Of a stretch of 64,000 bases of DNA, positions 1 to 11,746 are shown piece by piece. Every line of letters begins with the position of its first letter. The stretch's first letter is position 1. The DNA is from Accumulibacter sp. (lineage in GTDB: Bacteria; Pseudomonadota; Gammaproteobacteria; Burkholderiales; Rhodocyclaceae). Position numbers and translations under genes: made by a program. The stretch lies in NCBI GenBank assembly GCA_017302455.1, contig JAFLDO010000025.1, forward strand, positions 1 through 64,000, in the 5' to 3' direction. The notes below the pieces were generated by a model, which was given only the letters and a program-made list of their open reading frames with translations, ran no database searches and was not told the origin of the DNA.

Positions 1-125
1 AAGAATATTTTAACTCTCCAATATTCAAATTTACAACTAATTACTTCAGATGAATTCTGCAGAATTTATTATACTAATTTAAAAGGCTGAACCGTAAATA
101 TATCTGAAAATCAAATAATTTAAAA
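1..125. other. AT-rich contig-end segment
   Basis: This segment is very AT-rich (long runs of A/T, little GC), while everything from about position 126 on is strongly GC-rich. The switch is abrupt and falls inside the reading frame of the next feature, which has an in-frame stop at 105-107. No gene, tRNA or repeat is recognisable in it. It is either an assembly or library chimera at a contig end or the edge of a foreign insertion; the artefact is more likely. Confidence 0.6.
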
Positions 126-338
126 GGGCCAGCCGCGGCCAAACCCGTGACGCCGGCGACCCCGGCGGCGGCGAGCGCACCGGCTGCCCCGGCCGCGACC
201 AAGCCCGCCGTCAAGCCGGAGCCCGCGAAGGTCGAAGCCCCGAAAGGCAAGGCCGACGACAAGAACGCGACGGCGAAAGCGAAGAAGGATGCCGAGGCAA
301 CGTCCCAGAAGGCCGATGCCGGCGCGGCGAAGAAGTAA
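126..338 (+). CDS. C-terminal fragment of an Ala/Pro/Lys-rich protein
   Basis: The reading frame is low-complexity, alternating Ala/Pro with Lys and ending in Lys-Lys before a TAA stop. It resembles the basic, disordered tails of histone-H1-like or other DNA- or envelope-associated proteins, but no conserved domain is visible. The frame continues upstream only into the AT-rich segment, where it meets a stop, so the true N-terminus is missing; the GTG at 147 is probably an internal valine. It is followed by an intrinsic-type hairpin. The protein cannot be identified from this tail. Confidence 0.45.
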   Translation, partial: GPAAAKPVTPATPAAASAPAAPAATKPAVKPEPAKVEAPKGKADDKNATAKAKKDAEATSQKADAGAAKK

Positions 339-369
339 GCCCGGCTCTCCCGCACTCACCTGGACCACC

Positions 370-397
370 GACAAACCCCGCCCCGGCGGGGTTTGTC
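370..397. terminator. GC-rich hairpin terminator after the fragment
   Basis: GACAAACCCCGCC is followed by a 2-nt loop and its exact reverse complement, giving a 13-bp perfect stem. It lies about 30 bp after the stop of the upstream fragment and 100 bp before the next start. There is only a weak T-tract on either side, so it may act as a bidirectional or Rho-assisted terminator. Confidence 0.65.
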
Positions 398-496
398 GCT
401 GAAACCGGCCCATGATCGCCTGTTCGACGAGCAGCGGGCGCCCCCCACGACCACGATGCTTGCTACACTTCCGCCCTGCGTCAAGAAGCCGACCCC

Positions 497-1360
497 ATGC
501 TCCACCCCTCCCGACTGCTGCCCCTCCTGTTCGTCTTCCTGTGGAGCACAGGTTTCATCGGCGCCAAGCTCGGCCTGCCGTATGCGGAACCGCTGACATT
601 CCTGCTCGCCCGCTACCTCCTGGTTCTCGCACTGATGACGATTCTGGTGCTGGCCACGCGCGCTCCCTGGCCGGCCGACCCGCGCCAGATCATGCACATC
701 GGCGTCTCGGGCCTGCTGGTGCACGCGCTCTATCTGGGCGGGGTGTTCATGGCCATCAAGCATGGCCTGCCGGCGGGCGTGACCGCCCTGGTGGTCGGCA
801 CGCAGCCGCTGTTGACGGCCTGCGGTGCGGGCTTCCTGCTCGGCGAACGCGTGTCGCCACGGCAATGGCTGGGACTGGTCCTCGGCTTTGTCGGCGTGGC
901 ACTGGTCGTCGCCAACAAGCTCGGCCACGTGCCGCTGGCCGCGATGCTGCTGCCGGCGCTCGTTGCGCTGCTTGGAATCACCCTGGGCACGCTCTACCAG
1001 AAGCGTTTCTGCGCGCACTTCGACCTGCGTACCGGCTCATTGATCCAGTTCCTGCCGACCGCCCTGTTGACGGCGTTGGCAGCGTGGGCAAGCGAGAGCA
1101 TGCACATCGAGTGGACGCCGCAGTTCGCGTTTGCCTTGCTATGGCTGGTCTTGGTGCTTTCGTTCGGGGCGATCAGCCTGCTCAATGTCCTGATTCGCAG
1201 CGGCAGCGCCGTGAACGTCGCCAGCCTCTTCTACCTGACGCCACCCAGCACGGCCATCATCGCCTGGCTGGTCTTCGACGAAACCCTGTCCGGACTGGCG
1301 CTCGCCGGTATGGTGATGGCGGTGAGCGGGGTCTATCTGGCGCGCACGGCGGTCCGATGA
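497..1360 (+). CDS. EamA/DMT-superfamily transporter
   Basis: A 287-residue protein made almost entirely of hydrophobic helices (about ten), with the two-fold EamA repeat layout of the drug/metabolite transporter superfamily. The N-terminal [20 protein letters not shown] segment and the late [17 protein letters not shown] segment are typical of EamA halves. It is an inner-membrane exporter or permease; the substrate cannot be predicted from sequence. The ATG start gives a normal first membrane helix. Its TGA overlaps the ATG of ruvC (ATGA), so it may be co-transcribed with the ruv genes. Confidence 0.85.
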   Translation: MLHPSRLLPLLFVFLWSTGFIGAKLGLPYAEPLTFLLARYLLVLALMTILVLATRAPWPADPRQIMHIGVSGLLVHALYLGGVFMAIKHGLPAGVTALVVGTQPLLTACGAGFLLGERVSPRQWLGLVLGFVGVALVVANKLGHVPLAAMLLPALVALLGITLGTLYQKRFCAHFDLRTGSLIQFLPTALLTALAAWASESMHIEWTPQFAFALLWLVLVLSFGAISLLNVLIRSGSAVNVASLFYLTPPSTAIIAWLVFDETLSGLALAGMVMAVSGVYLARTAVR

Positions 1361-1911
1361 ACGGCGAAGGAAAGCCCGTGCTACGCATCCTCGGCGTGGA
1401 CCCGGGCTTGCGCATTACCGGTTTTGGCCTGATCGCCAAGATGGGCAACCGGCTAGGCTATCTCGCCAGCGGCTGCATCAGAACCGACGCGAAGGCTTCG
1501 CTGCCTGCCCGCCTGGGAACGATCCACGCGGCTTTGCGCGAGTTGGTGGCCGAGCACCAACCCGACCAGGCGGCCGTCGAAATCGTCTTCGTCAACGTCA
1601 ACCCGCAATCGACCCTGCTGCTCGGCCAGGCGCGCGGCGCGGCAATCACCGGATTGGTCAGCAGCGGCCTCGAGGTCGCCGAGTACACAGCCTTGCAGAT
1701 CAAGCAGGCAGTGGTCGGCAATGGCCACGCCGACAAGCTGCAGGTTCAACACATGGTGCGCCGCCTGCTCTCGCTGTCGGCCGACCCAAGCCCGGACGCG
1801 GCCGATGCTCTCGCCTGTGCGATCGCCCACGCGCATGGCGGGCAGGGGCTTGGACGACTGCCGGGCACGGGTCTGCACGTCCGCAACGGCCGACTGATTG
1901 TCGGAAAATGA
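1357..1911 (+). CDS. ruvC: Holliday junction resolvase RuvC
   Basis: 184 residues, the normal family length. RuvC is the endonuclease that cuts Holliday junctions loaded with RuvAB. The catalytic acidic set is visible: [14 protein letters not shown] near the N-terminus, [14 protein letters not shown] in the middle and [14 protein letters not shown] near the C-terminus. The ATG at 1357 overlaps the stop of the transporter gene. The much longer frame opening at 412 is only an accidental extension through the antecedent gene. A GGAG-containing ribosome binding site for ruvA follows directly. Confidence 0.97.
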   Translation: MNGEGKPVLRILGVDPGLRITGFGLIAKMGNRLGYLASGCIRTDAKASLPARLGTIHAALRELVAEHQPDQAAVEIVFVNVNPQSTLLLGQARGAAITGLVSSGLEVAEYTALQIKQAVVGNGHADKLQVQHMVRRLLSLSADPSPDAADALACAIAHAHGGQGLGRLPGTGLHVRNGRLIVGK

Positions 1912-1924
1912 AGGAGAACACACC

Positions 1925-2500
1925 ATGATCGGCCGACTCAGCGGCATCCTCCTGGAAAAGAACCCACCGCAGGTAGTTCTGGACGTGCACGGCATCGGCT
2001 ACGAGCTCGACGTGCCGATGAGCACTTTCTACAACCTGCCGGCCAACGGTGAGCAGGTCAGCTTGCTGACCCACTTCGTCGTACGCGAAGATGGACAGTT
2101 TCTCTATGGATTCGCCAGCGAGCCCGAACGCTTCGCCTTTCGCCAGTTGCTGAAGATCTCCGGAGTCGGCGCGCGCCTGGCGCTGTCGGTGCTCTCCGGT
2201 CTCTCGGTGAGCGACCTGGCACAGGTGGTCGCCCGGCAGGAGGTCGGACGCCTGACCAAAGTACCCGGCATCGGCACCAAGACCGCCGAACGTCTCCTGC
2301 TCGAGCTCAAGGGGAAGCTCGCCGACGCGCTGCCAGCGAGCATCGCGCCTGCCGACGGAGCCCGCAGTGACATTCTCAATGCCCTGCTGGCACTGGGTTA
2401 CAATGATCGGGAAGCGGCCGCGGCGATGAAACTTCTGCCCGATGAGACGACCACCTCCGACGGCATTCGCCAGGCGCTGAAGCTGCTGTCAAGAGTCTGA
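1925..2500 (+). CDS. ruvA: Holliday junction branch-migration subunit RuvA
   Basis: 191 residues, beginning [20 protein letters not shown], the conserved OB-fold start of RuvA. It includes the two helix-hairpin-helix segments ([20 protein letters not shown] and [20 protein letters not shown]) that bind four-way junction DNA, and the C-terminal domain III that contacts RuvB. The start is the ATG at 1925 with AAGGAG just upstream; the longer frame from 1898 is rejected. It tetramerises on junctions and targets the RuvB motors. Confidence 0.97.
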   Translation: MIGRLSGILLEKNPPQVVLDVHGIGYELDVPMSTFYNLPANGEQVSLLTHFVVREDGQFLYGFASEPERFAFRQLLKISGVGARLALSVLSGLSVSDLAQVVARQEVGRLTKVPGIGTKTAERLLLELKGKLADALPASIAPADGARSDILNALLALGYNDREAAAAMKLLPDETTTSDGIRQALKLLSRV

Positions 2501-2507
2501 ATCGACA

Positions 2508-3589
2508 ATGAATCCGGGCCATAAACAACTCATCCAGATTGCCCTCGTCGCGCTGCTGCTGATCGGCTGCATCGCCGTGCTGCTGCCGTTCACCGGCACC
2601 CTGCTTTTCGCAATTGTCATTTGCGTGACGACGCTGCCGATCCGCAACCGTCTGCTCAGGCTTTGCCGCGGACGCAGCAACCTCGCCGCGCTGCTGGTGT
2701 CGATCTTGCTGCTGCTGCTGCTCGTCGCACCGATGGCCTTGCTGTCGGGGTCGCTCGCCGACGGTGTCGAGATTGCCATTCGTTACCTCAAGCCCCTGAT
2801 GGAGCATGGTCTGCCCGCCACCCCGCCAGCGTGGCTGATCAGCATGCCGATCGTCGGCACCGATATCGCGAGTTACTGGCACGAACTGATCGAAAGCCGC
2901 GAGGAGATGAACAACCTCCTGCGCCAGTTCCTCGATCCGACGCGCAAGCTGGCGCTGGCTGCCGTGGCACTCTTCGCCCAGGGCTTGCTGCAACTCGTGC
3001 TGGTCATCTTCTTCGTTTTCTTCATCTTCCGTGACGCGCACATCTATGTGGAAGCATTGCATACGGGCAGTCGCATGCTCGCCGGCGATCTCGGCGAGCG
3101 CATGCTGGCGCTGGTCGAGGGAACGGTCACCGGCGTCATGGCAGGAATCGTCGGCACCGCGGCGGCGCAAGCCGTAGTGGGAATGGTCGGCTTCATCATC
3201 GCCGGCGTGCCGGGCATCGTCATCCTGACCGTGGCGACTTTCTTCTTCTCGATGGTCCCGGTTGTCGGTGCCACGCTGATCTGGCTGGGTGCAGCCGTCT
3301 GGCTCTACAACGAAGGCCAAGCCGGCTGGGCCGTTTTCATGGTGCTCTGGGGAATGTTCGGCATCAGCAGCGTAGACAACTTCCTCAAGCCGGTGCTGAT
3401 TTCACGCACTGCCAGCCTGCCGCTGCTGCTGATCGTCGTCGGTGTCTTTGGCGGCGTTCTCGTTTTCGGATTCATCGGCCTGTTCCTCGGTCCGACCCTG
3501 CTTGCCCTCGGTCAGGTGCTGATCCGTGAATGGCTGGCGCATGCTGGTCCCGACGTCGAGCGGCCGGCGAGTCGGGAGGGCATTGCCCA

Positions 3590-3593
<4 letters not shown>
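2508..3593 (+). CDS. AI-2E family (PerM-like) membrane protein
   Basis: 361 residues with eight or so predicted membrane helices and the pattern of the AI-2E transporter/PerM family, including the [24 protein letters not shown] segment (split here by a flexible stretch) and a C-terminal [17 protein letters not shown] helix. Some family members export autoinducer-2 or act as Na+/H+ antiporters; the role here is unknown. It lies between ruvA (8 bp gap) and ruvB (ATGA overlap), an insertion into the ruv cluster that recurs in betaproteobacteria, so it is probably transcribed with them. Confidence 0.85.
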
Positions 3594-4654
<1,061 letters not shown>

Positions 4655-4730
4655 GCGGGAGCGACGAAAGCTTGTCGTCACAAACACTCACATTCGCCAG
4701 CAGCATGCGGCACTAGAATCCTATTCGGCC

Positions 4731-5174
4731 ATGAAACACGAGCAGAAGCCCAACGCCTTCACCATTCCGGTTCGCATCTACTACGAGGACACCGACGCCG
4801 GCGGGGTCGTCTACTATGCCAACTATCTGAAATTCTTCGAGCGTTGCCGTACCGAATGGCTACGCGAGATCGGCCATCAGCAGGCGGATTTGCTGCGCGA
4901 CCCGGGGATCGCGTTCGTCGTCCGCCGGGTCAGCGTCGAGTACCTGAAACCGGCACGCCTGGACGATCAACTGGTCGTCGGCCTCGAAGTGGAGAGAATC
5001 AGCCGCGCGCAGATTTTCTTTCGCCAGCACATCCGGCGCGCCGATGAGGCCAACGCAGGCGGCTGGGAAGAACTGGTCAGCGCCGCCATCCACATCGTTT
5101 GTGTAAACTCGGCGCTGATGAAAGCGACTTCGATCCCCACTCTCCTGCGGTCCAAACTGGAAGCCCTGCAATGA
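4731..5174 (+). CDS. ybgC: Tol-Pal system acyl-CoA thioesterase YbgC
   Basis: 147 residues of the 4-hydroxybenzoyl-CoA-thioesterase hotdog fold. The YYEDTDAGGVVYYANYLKFFERCRTEW block contains the catalytic Asp and the substrate-binding motif (given here as family knowledge; the block is one continuous stretch near residue 18). It hydrolyses short acyl-CoA/acyl-ACP and is the standard first gene of tol-pal operons. The ATG at 4731 follows a possible TAGAAT -10 element at 4714. Its stop overlaps the tolQ start (ATGA). Confidence 0.93.
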   Translation: MKHEQKPNAFTIPVRIYYEDTDAGGVVYYANYLKFFERCRTEWLREIGHQQADLLRDPGIAFVVRRVSVEYLKPARLDDQLVVGLEVERISRAQIFFRQHIRRADEANAGGWEELVSAAIHIVCVNSALMKATSIPTLLRSKLEALQ

Positions 5175-5848
5175 ATGTTTCGCAAGACCTCTCGATTCTG
5201 CACCTCATCCTCAATGCCAGTGCCGTCGTGCAGGCCGTCATGCTGCTGCTCGCCGGCGTCTCCTTCATGTCCTGGTACTACATCTTCCGCAAGTGGTTCA
5301 CCGTGAAAGCAGCGCGCGCGCAGACCGAGCAGTTCGAACGCGACTTCTGGAGTGGTGGGGATCTGAATAGCCTCTACCAGAGCGCGATCAACGATCGCCA
5401 CAGTACCGGCAACATGGAGCGCATCTTCGAAGCCGGCTTTCGCGAATTCACGAAACTGCGCAGCCAGAAGAACCTCGACCCGAAGGACGTGATCGACGGC
5501 TCGCGGCGCGCCATGCGTGCGACCTACCAGCGCGAGATGGACAGCATCGACTCACACCTCGCCTTTCTCGCTTCGGTCGGCTCGGTGAGCCCATACGTCG
5601 GCCTGTTCGGGACCGTCTGGGGAATCATGCACTCCTTCCGCGGCCTCTCCAACGTCGGCCAAGCGACGCTCGCCGCCGTCGCTCCCGGCATTGCCGAAGC
5701 CCTGGTGGCGACGGCCATCGGCCTGTTTGCGGCGATTCCGGCGGTGGTCGCCTACAACCGTTTCGCGCACGAGATCGATCGGCTCTCGTCGCGCTTCGAG
5801 TCCTTCATGGAGGAGTTCTCGAACATCCTGCAACGGCAGATGAGGTAA
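5171..5848 (+). CDS. tolQ: TolQ, proton-channel subunit of the Tol-Pal motor
   Basis: 225 residues, MotA/TolQ/ExbB family. Three membrane helices: one near the N-terminus (VVQAVMLLLAGVSFMSWYYI) and two in the C-terminal half around FLASVGSVSPYVGLFGTVWGIMHSF and AEALVATAIGLFAAIPAVVAYN. With TolR it forms the proton-driven inner-membrane stator that energises TolA during outer-membrane constriction. The start was chosen as the ATG overlapping the ybgC stop; the frame extension from 5099 runs inside ybgC. Confidence 0.96.
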   Translation: MNVSQDLSILHLILNASAVVQAVMLLLAGVSFMSWYYIFRKWFTVKAARAQTEQFERDFWSGGDLNSLYQSAINDRHSTGNMERIFEAGFREFTKLRSQKNLDPKDVIDGSRRAMRATYQREMDSIDSHLAFLASVGSVSPYVGLFGTVWGIMHSFRGLSNVGQATLAAVAPGIAEALVATAIGLFAAIPAVVAYNRFAHEIDRLSSRFESFMEEFSNILQRQMR

Positions 5849-5852
5849 GGCC

Positions 5853-7327
<1,475 letters not shown>

Positions 7328-7363
7328 CGAAACGCGCCGGCGCTCTGCAAACGGACCATCGAC

Positions 7364-8275
7364 TTGAGCCCACAGCAACTCGACATCTTCCTCGATTCAC
7401 GAGAGACCACACTCGCCAATGACGTGATCACCACCTTGTGTGCGCACGACTGCGACAGCACCGCGCAGAGCATCTCCCGCCTGCGTGCCGAAGCGCCGGC
7501 GCAAAGGGATCTGGCGGCATTCGAAAGTCTTCACGCTTTCCTCACGCTCTTCCTGCAGAGCTTGCGGGAAGCAGGTTCTTCGGGGCTGCCGCCGGAGGTC
7601 ATCGCCACCCTGCGAGAACTCCTCGAAACCCGGGTCACACTTCTTGCCACGGTACTGGGCCACGCGGCAGGAGGCTTTCTCAGGCGCTTCTGGCTACTGC
7701 TGGCACGCGCGGCAGATCATCCGTTCGACCCCGACCGACCCGAACTGCACGCCGCCGCCCTGTTCCTGCGCGCGCAGGCATACGATGAGCTGGACGCCGC
7801 CGCGAACAGCATCGTCGGTCACTCGACGCAGCGCGCCGTCCTGCGCTGGCGCGCCATCGGCCGCTATCGCCTGGTCGGCCTGAAGGGCGCGCGACTGCCG
7901 ATTTTCCTGCTCGCCTGGCACGCTGCCGACGCCTTCCCGGACTTGCTCAAGACCCTCGGTGACTCGCTGCTCGACCAGGATTGGCAAGCATTTGAGGCGG
8001 ACGTCGAGGAACTCGACGCAAGCTGGTTTCCAGCCTGGTATCTCGTCGCTCACCCAGAGTCGGCCAGCGATGTCGCCGCGCAACTCGCCCAAGACAATGC
8101 CGCCGCTCGTGTTGAAATCCCGGCGCGGCAGGCCTGCCTGCTGCTGCCACGCATTCTCGACCTCGAGAAGCACGGTCACAGCCGCGTTCTGGTCGACCTG
8201 CGCGCCCGCCTGCGCAACACCGATGCCCGGTTTTTTGCCGCCTACATGCGCTCGCGCAGCGTCCGCCATCGCTGA
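7364..8275 (+). CDS. unknown protein encoded between tolA and tolB
   Basis: 303 residues, mostly helical by composition, Leu/Ala/Arg-rich, with no signal peptide, no membrane helix and no motif I can assign. The only start near the tolA stop is a TTG at 7364, 36 bp after tolA, so the exact N-terminus is uncertain. It is in the same direction as the tol genes and sits between tolA and the tolB promoter, an extra gene compared with the standard order. Product function unknown; cytoplasmic location is likely. Confidence 0.7.
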   Translation: MSPQQLDIFLDSRETTLANDVITTLCAHDCDSTAQSISRLRAEAPAQRDLAAFESLHAFLTLFLQSLREAGSSGLPPEVIATLRELLETRVTLLATVLGHAAGGFLRRFWLLLARAADHPFDPDRPELHAAALFLRAQAYDELDAAANSIVGHSTQRAVLRWRAIGRYRLVGLKGARLPIFLLAWHAADAFPDLLKTLGDSLLDQDWQAFEADVEELDASWFPAWYLVAHPESASDVAAQLAQDNAAARVEIPARQACLLLPRILDLEKHGHSRVLVDLRARLRNTDARFFAAYMRSRSVRHR

Positions 8276-8369
8276 CGCAACCGCCGGCAACGGGTGAAAT
8301 GCCTGCCGTCTGCCACAAGCGACGCAACAAGATCACGCTTCGTTACAAATTGCGGACATTCAGAGGCGA

Positions 8370-8375
8370 TATAAT
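8370..8375 (+). promoter_or_regulatory. sigma-70 -10 box upstream of tolB
   Basis: A perfect TATAAT lies 25 bp before the tolB ATG, in the only sizeable gap of the tol cluster. No good TTGACA-like -35 element is found at 16-18 bp spacing. It suggests that tolB-pal-cpoB can be transcribed separately from ybgC-tolQRA. Confidence 0.5.
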
Positions 8376-8400
8376 CGCGCATTCTGTCCTGGACTCCCCC

Positions 8401-9693
8401 ATGTTTCCCATCGTTCCCACAATTCGTCGGATCGTCCTGCTGGCGGTCGCTGCGCTGGCTCTGTTGCAGGGATCCGCGCAGGCCCAACTGACGATCGAGA
8501 TAACCGGCGCCGGTGCCAACCGCATTCCGGTTGCCATTGCCGAGTTTGGCGGTGAGGCCAGCGCTGCGCGTATCGTCACCTCGGTCGTGCGTGCCGACCT
8601 CGAACGCAGCGGCCTTTTCAAGATGATCGACACGAGCGGTGCCGCGATGACCGAGGCATCGACGCCAGCTTATGACGAGTGGAAGAGCCGGGGCGCCGAT
8701 GCCCTGGCTGCCGGCAGCATCGGCGAGGGTGCCGACGGTCGCAAGGAGGCGCGCTTCCGACTCTACGACGTCAACAAGGCGGGCGTTCTCGGCGGTTCGG
8801 CGTTCGTGACCTCGAAGCCGATGTTGCGCGCCACCGGCCATCGTATCGCCGACATCATCTACGAGAAGCTGACCGGCGAGCCCGGCATCTTCTCGACACG
8901 TGTGGCCTATGTGGTCAGGGCAAGCGCCTCGCGCTACGAACTGCACATCGCCGACGCCGATGGACAGAACGCGCAGGTTGCACTGATCTCGAAGGAACCG
9001 ATCATCTCGCCCTCGTGGTCGCCCGACGGCGGCCGTCTGGCCTACGTCTCCTTCGAGAACAAGAAGCCAATTGTCTACGTTCACTCGCTTGCCTCGGGCA
9101 AGCGCATTGTCGCCGCCAACTTCAAGGGTTCGAACTCGGCGCCGGCCTGGTCGCCGGACGGCCGCAAACTGGCTGTGGTGCTGAGCAAGGACGGCGGCTC
9201 GCAGATCTTCACCGTCAATGCCGACGGCTCGGGTGTGCAGCGACTGACGACAGCCAGCGCGATCAACACCGAGCCGAACTTCTCGCCGGATGGACAGTAC
9301 GTCTATTTCACATCCGATCGTGGCGGCAGCCCGCAGATCTATCGCGTCGGCGTCGGCGGTGGCGACGCACAGCGGGTGAGCTTCGAAGGCAGTTACAATG
9401 TGACTCCGCGGCTGTCGCCGGACGGCAAGTCGATGGCCTTCATCAGCCGGCGTGACGGCAGCTTTCGCCTGAGCGTGATGGATCTTGCCAGCAAGCAGGT
9501 GCAGGTGCTGACCGACTCGCACAAGGATGAGTCACCCAGCTTTTCGCCGAATGGTCGCATGATCCTGATTGCCACCGAGCAAGGCGGCCGCGGCGTACTC
9601 TCTGCGGTATCGATCGACGGCCGTATCAAACAACGCCTGTCCATTTCGGCAGGTGACGTTCGCGAACCGGCGTGGAGCCCCTTCAACAAGTAA
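8401..9693 (+). CDS. tolB: TolB, periplasmic beta-propeller of Tol-Pal
   Basis: 430 residues. Signal peptide (VLLAVAALALLQGSAQA, cleaved before QLTIEITG), an N-terminal alpha/beta domain, then six WD40-like blades recognisable by repeated SPDG or SPNG motifs (for example SPSWSPDGGRLAYVS, APAWSPDGRKLAVVL, EPNFSPDGQYVYFTSD). TolB shuttles between Pal and TolA. The ATG at 8401 gives a proper signal peptide; the frame extension to 8299 would put a long charged stretch before it. Confidence 0.96.
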   Translation: MFPIVPTIRRIVLLAVAALALLQGSAQAQLTIEITGAGANRIPVAIAEFGGEASAARIVTSVVRADLERSGLFKMIDTSGAAMTEASTPAYDEWKSRGADALAAGSIGEGADGRKEARFRLYDVNKAGVLGGSAFVTSKPMLRATGHRIADIIYEKLTGEPGIFSTRVAYVVRASASRYELHIADADGQNAQVALISKEPIISPSWSPDGGRLAYVSFENKKPIVYVHSLASGKRIVAANFKGSNSAPAWSPDGRKLAVVLSKDGGSQIFTVNADGSGVQRLTTASAINTEPNFSPDGQYVYFTSDRGGSPQIYRVGVGGGDAQRVSFEGSYNVTPRLSPDGKSMAFISRRDGSFRLSVMDLASKQVQVLTDSHKDESPSFSPNGRMILIATEQGGRGVLSAVSIDGRIKQRLSISAGDVREPAWSPFNK

Positions 9694-9736
9694 CAGCGAT
9701 TCACTTTGATTCGGAATATTCCGCAGGAGAAACACC

Positions 9737-10267
9737 ATGAAACGACTCCTCATCCCAGCGGCTCTCGCGCTTCTGCTTGCTGCCTGCAGTTCTACACCCG
9801 ACAGCAGCGACAAGGCAGGCGGCGCTCCCGTCGAGACGCGCGGCGGGTCGGGAGGCGTGACCACGGTCACCACCGGCGGTGTCGAAAGCCGCGGGCTGCC
9901 GGCAGTGCTGACCGACCCGACGAGCATTCTCTCGAAGCGCAGCGTCTACTTCGACTTCGACAGCTACGAAGTCAAGAGCGAATACAAGGATCTGGTAACC
10001 GCCCATGCCAAGTTCCTCACTGACAATCGTCAGTTCAAGATGCTGATTCAGGGCAATACCGACGAACGCGGCAGTCGCGAATACAATCTAGCGCTGGGCC
10101 AGAAGCGCGCCGACGCGGTGCGCAAGATGCTGACCCTGCTCGGTGCCCGCGAGGATCAGCTGGAGTCGGTCAGCCTTGGCGAAGAGAAGCCAAAGAATGA
10201 AGGGCACGACGAGAGTGCCTGGGCACAGAACCGGCGCGGCGACATGCTCTACAGCGGCGAGTTCTAG
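9737..10267 (+). CDS. pal: Pal, peptidoglycan-associated outer-membrane lipoprotein
   Basis: 176 residues. Lipoprotein signal peptide with lipobox LLAAC (Cys about residue 17), a Ser/Gly/Thr-rich tether and an OmpA-like domain with SVYFDFDSYEVKSEYKDLV, the NTDERGSREYNLALGQKRA diaminopimelate-binding stretch and a C-terminal NRRGDM motif. Anchors the outer membrane to peptidoglycan and is pulled by TolB/TolA. An AGGAGA ribosome binding site precedes the ATG. Confidence 0.97.
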   Translation: MKRLLIPAALALLLAACSSTPDSSDKAGGAPVETRGGSGGVTTVTTGGVESRGLPAVLTDPTSILSKRSVYFDFDSYEVKSEYKDLVTAHAKFLTDNRQFKMLIQGNTDERGSREYNLALGQKRADAVRKMLTLLGAREDQLESVSLGEEKPKNEGHDESAWAQNRRGDMLYSGEF

Positions 10268-10268
10268 G

Positions 10269-11063
10269 ATGCCAGCGACGGCCATTGCTGGCTGGTTGGG
10301 CAGGGAGCGCGTCCAGACGATTGTCCTGCTGCTCCTCGCACTCGGCTCGGCGCCGGTGCAGGCCGGCCTCTTTGACGACGACGAAGCGCGGCGCCAGCTC
10401 AAGGACTTGTCGATCAAGACCAATGATCGTCTGGATACGGTATCGAAAGGGCAGATCGAGCTCGCCAACCAGATTCAGACACTACGCGACGAGAATGCTC
10501 GCCTGCGTGGACAGGTCGAGACGCTGACCTACGAGCTGGAATCAGCCAGGAAGAGGCAGCAGGACTTCTATGTCGATCTCGACGGGCGTCTGCGCAAGCT
10601 CGAGCCCCAGATGGCGACGAGCGCCGAGGCAAAACCCGCGGAGGAAAGCAAGCCACCCGTCGAAGCGCCCAGGAAGGCAGCCGCCAGCGATCCGGCCGCC
10701 GAAGCGCGCGAGTACGAAGCAGCGCTAAATCTCTTCAGAGCCAACAAGCTGAAGGAAGCGGCCGCGGCTTTCGACGCCTTTGCCCGCGCCCACCCGGACA
10801 GCGCGCTGACGCCAAGCGCGTACTACTGGCTGGGTAACGCGCATTACGCGCTGCGTGACTGCAAGAAGGCGATCGATGCACACCGTGTGGTGGTCGCCAA
10901 GTGGCCGGCCAACCCCAAGGCACCGGATGCGCTGCTCAACGTGGCCACCTGCCAGCAGGAACTCGCCGATGCCAAGGGGGCGAAAGGCACGCTGGAGGCC
11001 CTGGTGGCCAAGTATCCGGACAGCACGGCGGCGACTACCGCCCGACAACGCCTCAAGAAGTAG
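10269..11063 (+). CDS. cpoB: CpoB/YbgF, Tol-associated TPR protein
   Basis: 264 residues. Signal peptide (VLLLLALGSAPVQA), an N-terminal trimerising coiled coil (about residues 40-95, LDTVSKGQIELANQIQTLRD) and a C-terminal TPR domain from about residue 140 (AREYEAALNLFRANKLKEAAAAFDAF). CpoB coordinates Tol-Pal constriction with peptidoglycan synthesis. It starts 1 bp after the pal stop; the frame reaching back into pal to 10143 is not coding. Confidence 0.94.
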   Translation: MPATAIAGWLGRERVQTIVLLLLALGSAPVQAGLFDDDEARRQLKDLSIKTNDRLDTVSKGQIELANQIQTLRDENARLRGQVETLTYELESARKRQQDFYVDLDGRLRKLEPQMATSAEAKPAEESKPPVEAPRKAAASDPAAEAREYEAALNLFRANKLKEAAAAFDAFARAHPDSALTPSAYYWLGNAHYALRDCKKAIDAHRVVVAKWPANPKAPDALLNVATCQQELADAKGAKGTLEALVAKYPDSTAATTARQRLKK

Positions 11064-11067
11064 GCGG

Positions 11068-11727
11068 TTGAAGGCCTCAGGCAAGCCGCTGTCGCTGAAG
11101 ATCAGCGAGATCTTCCTGTCCCTGCAAGGTGAGACTTCTCGCGTCGGGCTGCCGACGGTTTTCGTTCGCCTGACCGGCTGCCCCTTGCGTTGCGTCTGGT
11201 GCGACACGGCGTATGCCTTTGCCGGCGGCCGGACGATGACGCTGCCCGACATCCTCGCCGAGGTAGCGCGACACGACGTACGCCACGTTTGCGTCACCGG
11301 CGGTGAGCCTCTCGCCCAGCCGGCGTGCCTGGCCTTGCTGAGCGAATTGTGCGACACCGGCTATGCCGTGTCTTTGGAAACCTCGGGCGCGCTCGACATC
11401 GGCGGCGTCGATCAACGGGTTGCGCGAATCGTCGACCTGAAAGCCCCCGGCTCCGGCGAGTCAGACCGCAACCTTTGGGCGAACCTGTCGCTGCTGAACA
11501 GTGGCGACGAGATCAAGTTCGTCCTCGCGCATCGAGCCGACTACGAATGGGCGCGGCAAGTGATCGTCGAGCGCCGTTTGGCCGACGTCTGTCCGCTGCT
11601 CTTCTCCCCGGTCGCGGGGGAACTTGCGGCGTCGACACTGGCGGAATGGATTCTTGCCGATCGCCTGCCCGTGCGCTTTCAGTTGCAGCTGCACAAGGTG
11701 CTTTGGGGTAACATGCGAGGCAAGTGA
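11068..11727 (+). CDS. queE: 7-carboxy-7-deazaguanine synthase QueE
   Basis: 219 residues, radical SAM enzyme of queuosine biosynthesis. The cluster-binding motif is CPLRCVWCD (CX3CX2C, about residues 34-41), preceded by the diagnostic IFLSLQGETSRVGLPTVFVR. It converts carboxytetrahydropterin (QueD product) to carboxydeazaguanine. The TTG at 11068, 4 bp after cpoB, is the best start; the frame from 10855 overlaps cpoB. queC, often next to queE, is not present here. Confidence 0.93.
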   Translation: MKASGKPLSLKISEIFLSLQGETSRVGLPTVFVRLTGCPLRCVWCDTAYAFAGGRTMTLPDILAEVARHDVRHVCVTGGEPLAQPACLALLSELCDTGYAVSLETSGALDIGGVDQRVARIVDLKAPGSGESDRNLWANLSLLNSGDEIKFVLAHRADYEWARQVIVERRLADVCPLLFSPVAGELAASTLAEWILADRLPVRFQLQLHKVLWGNMRGK

Positions 11728-11746
11728 GCCCTGCGAGCCAAACGCC

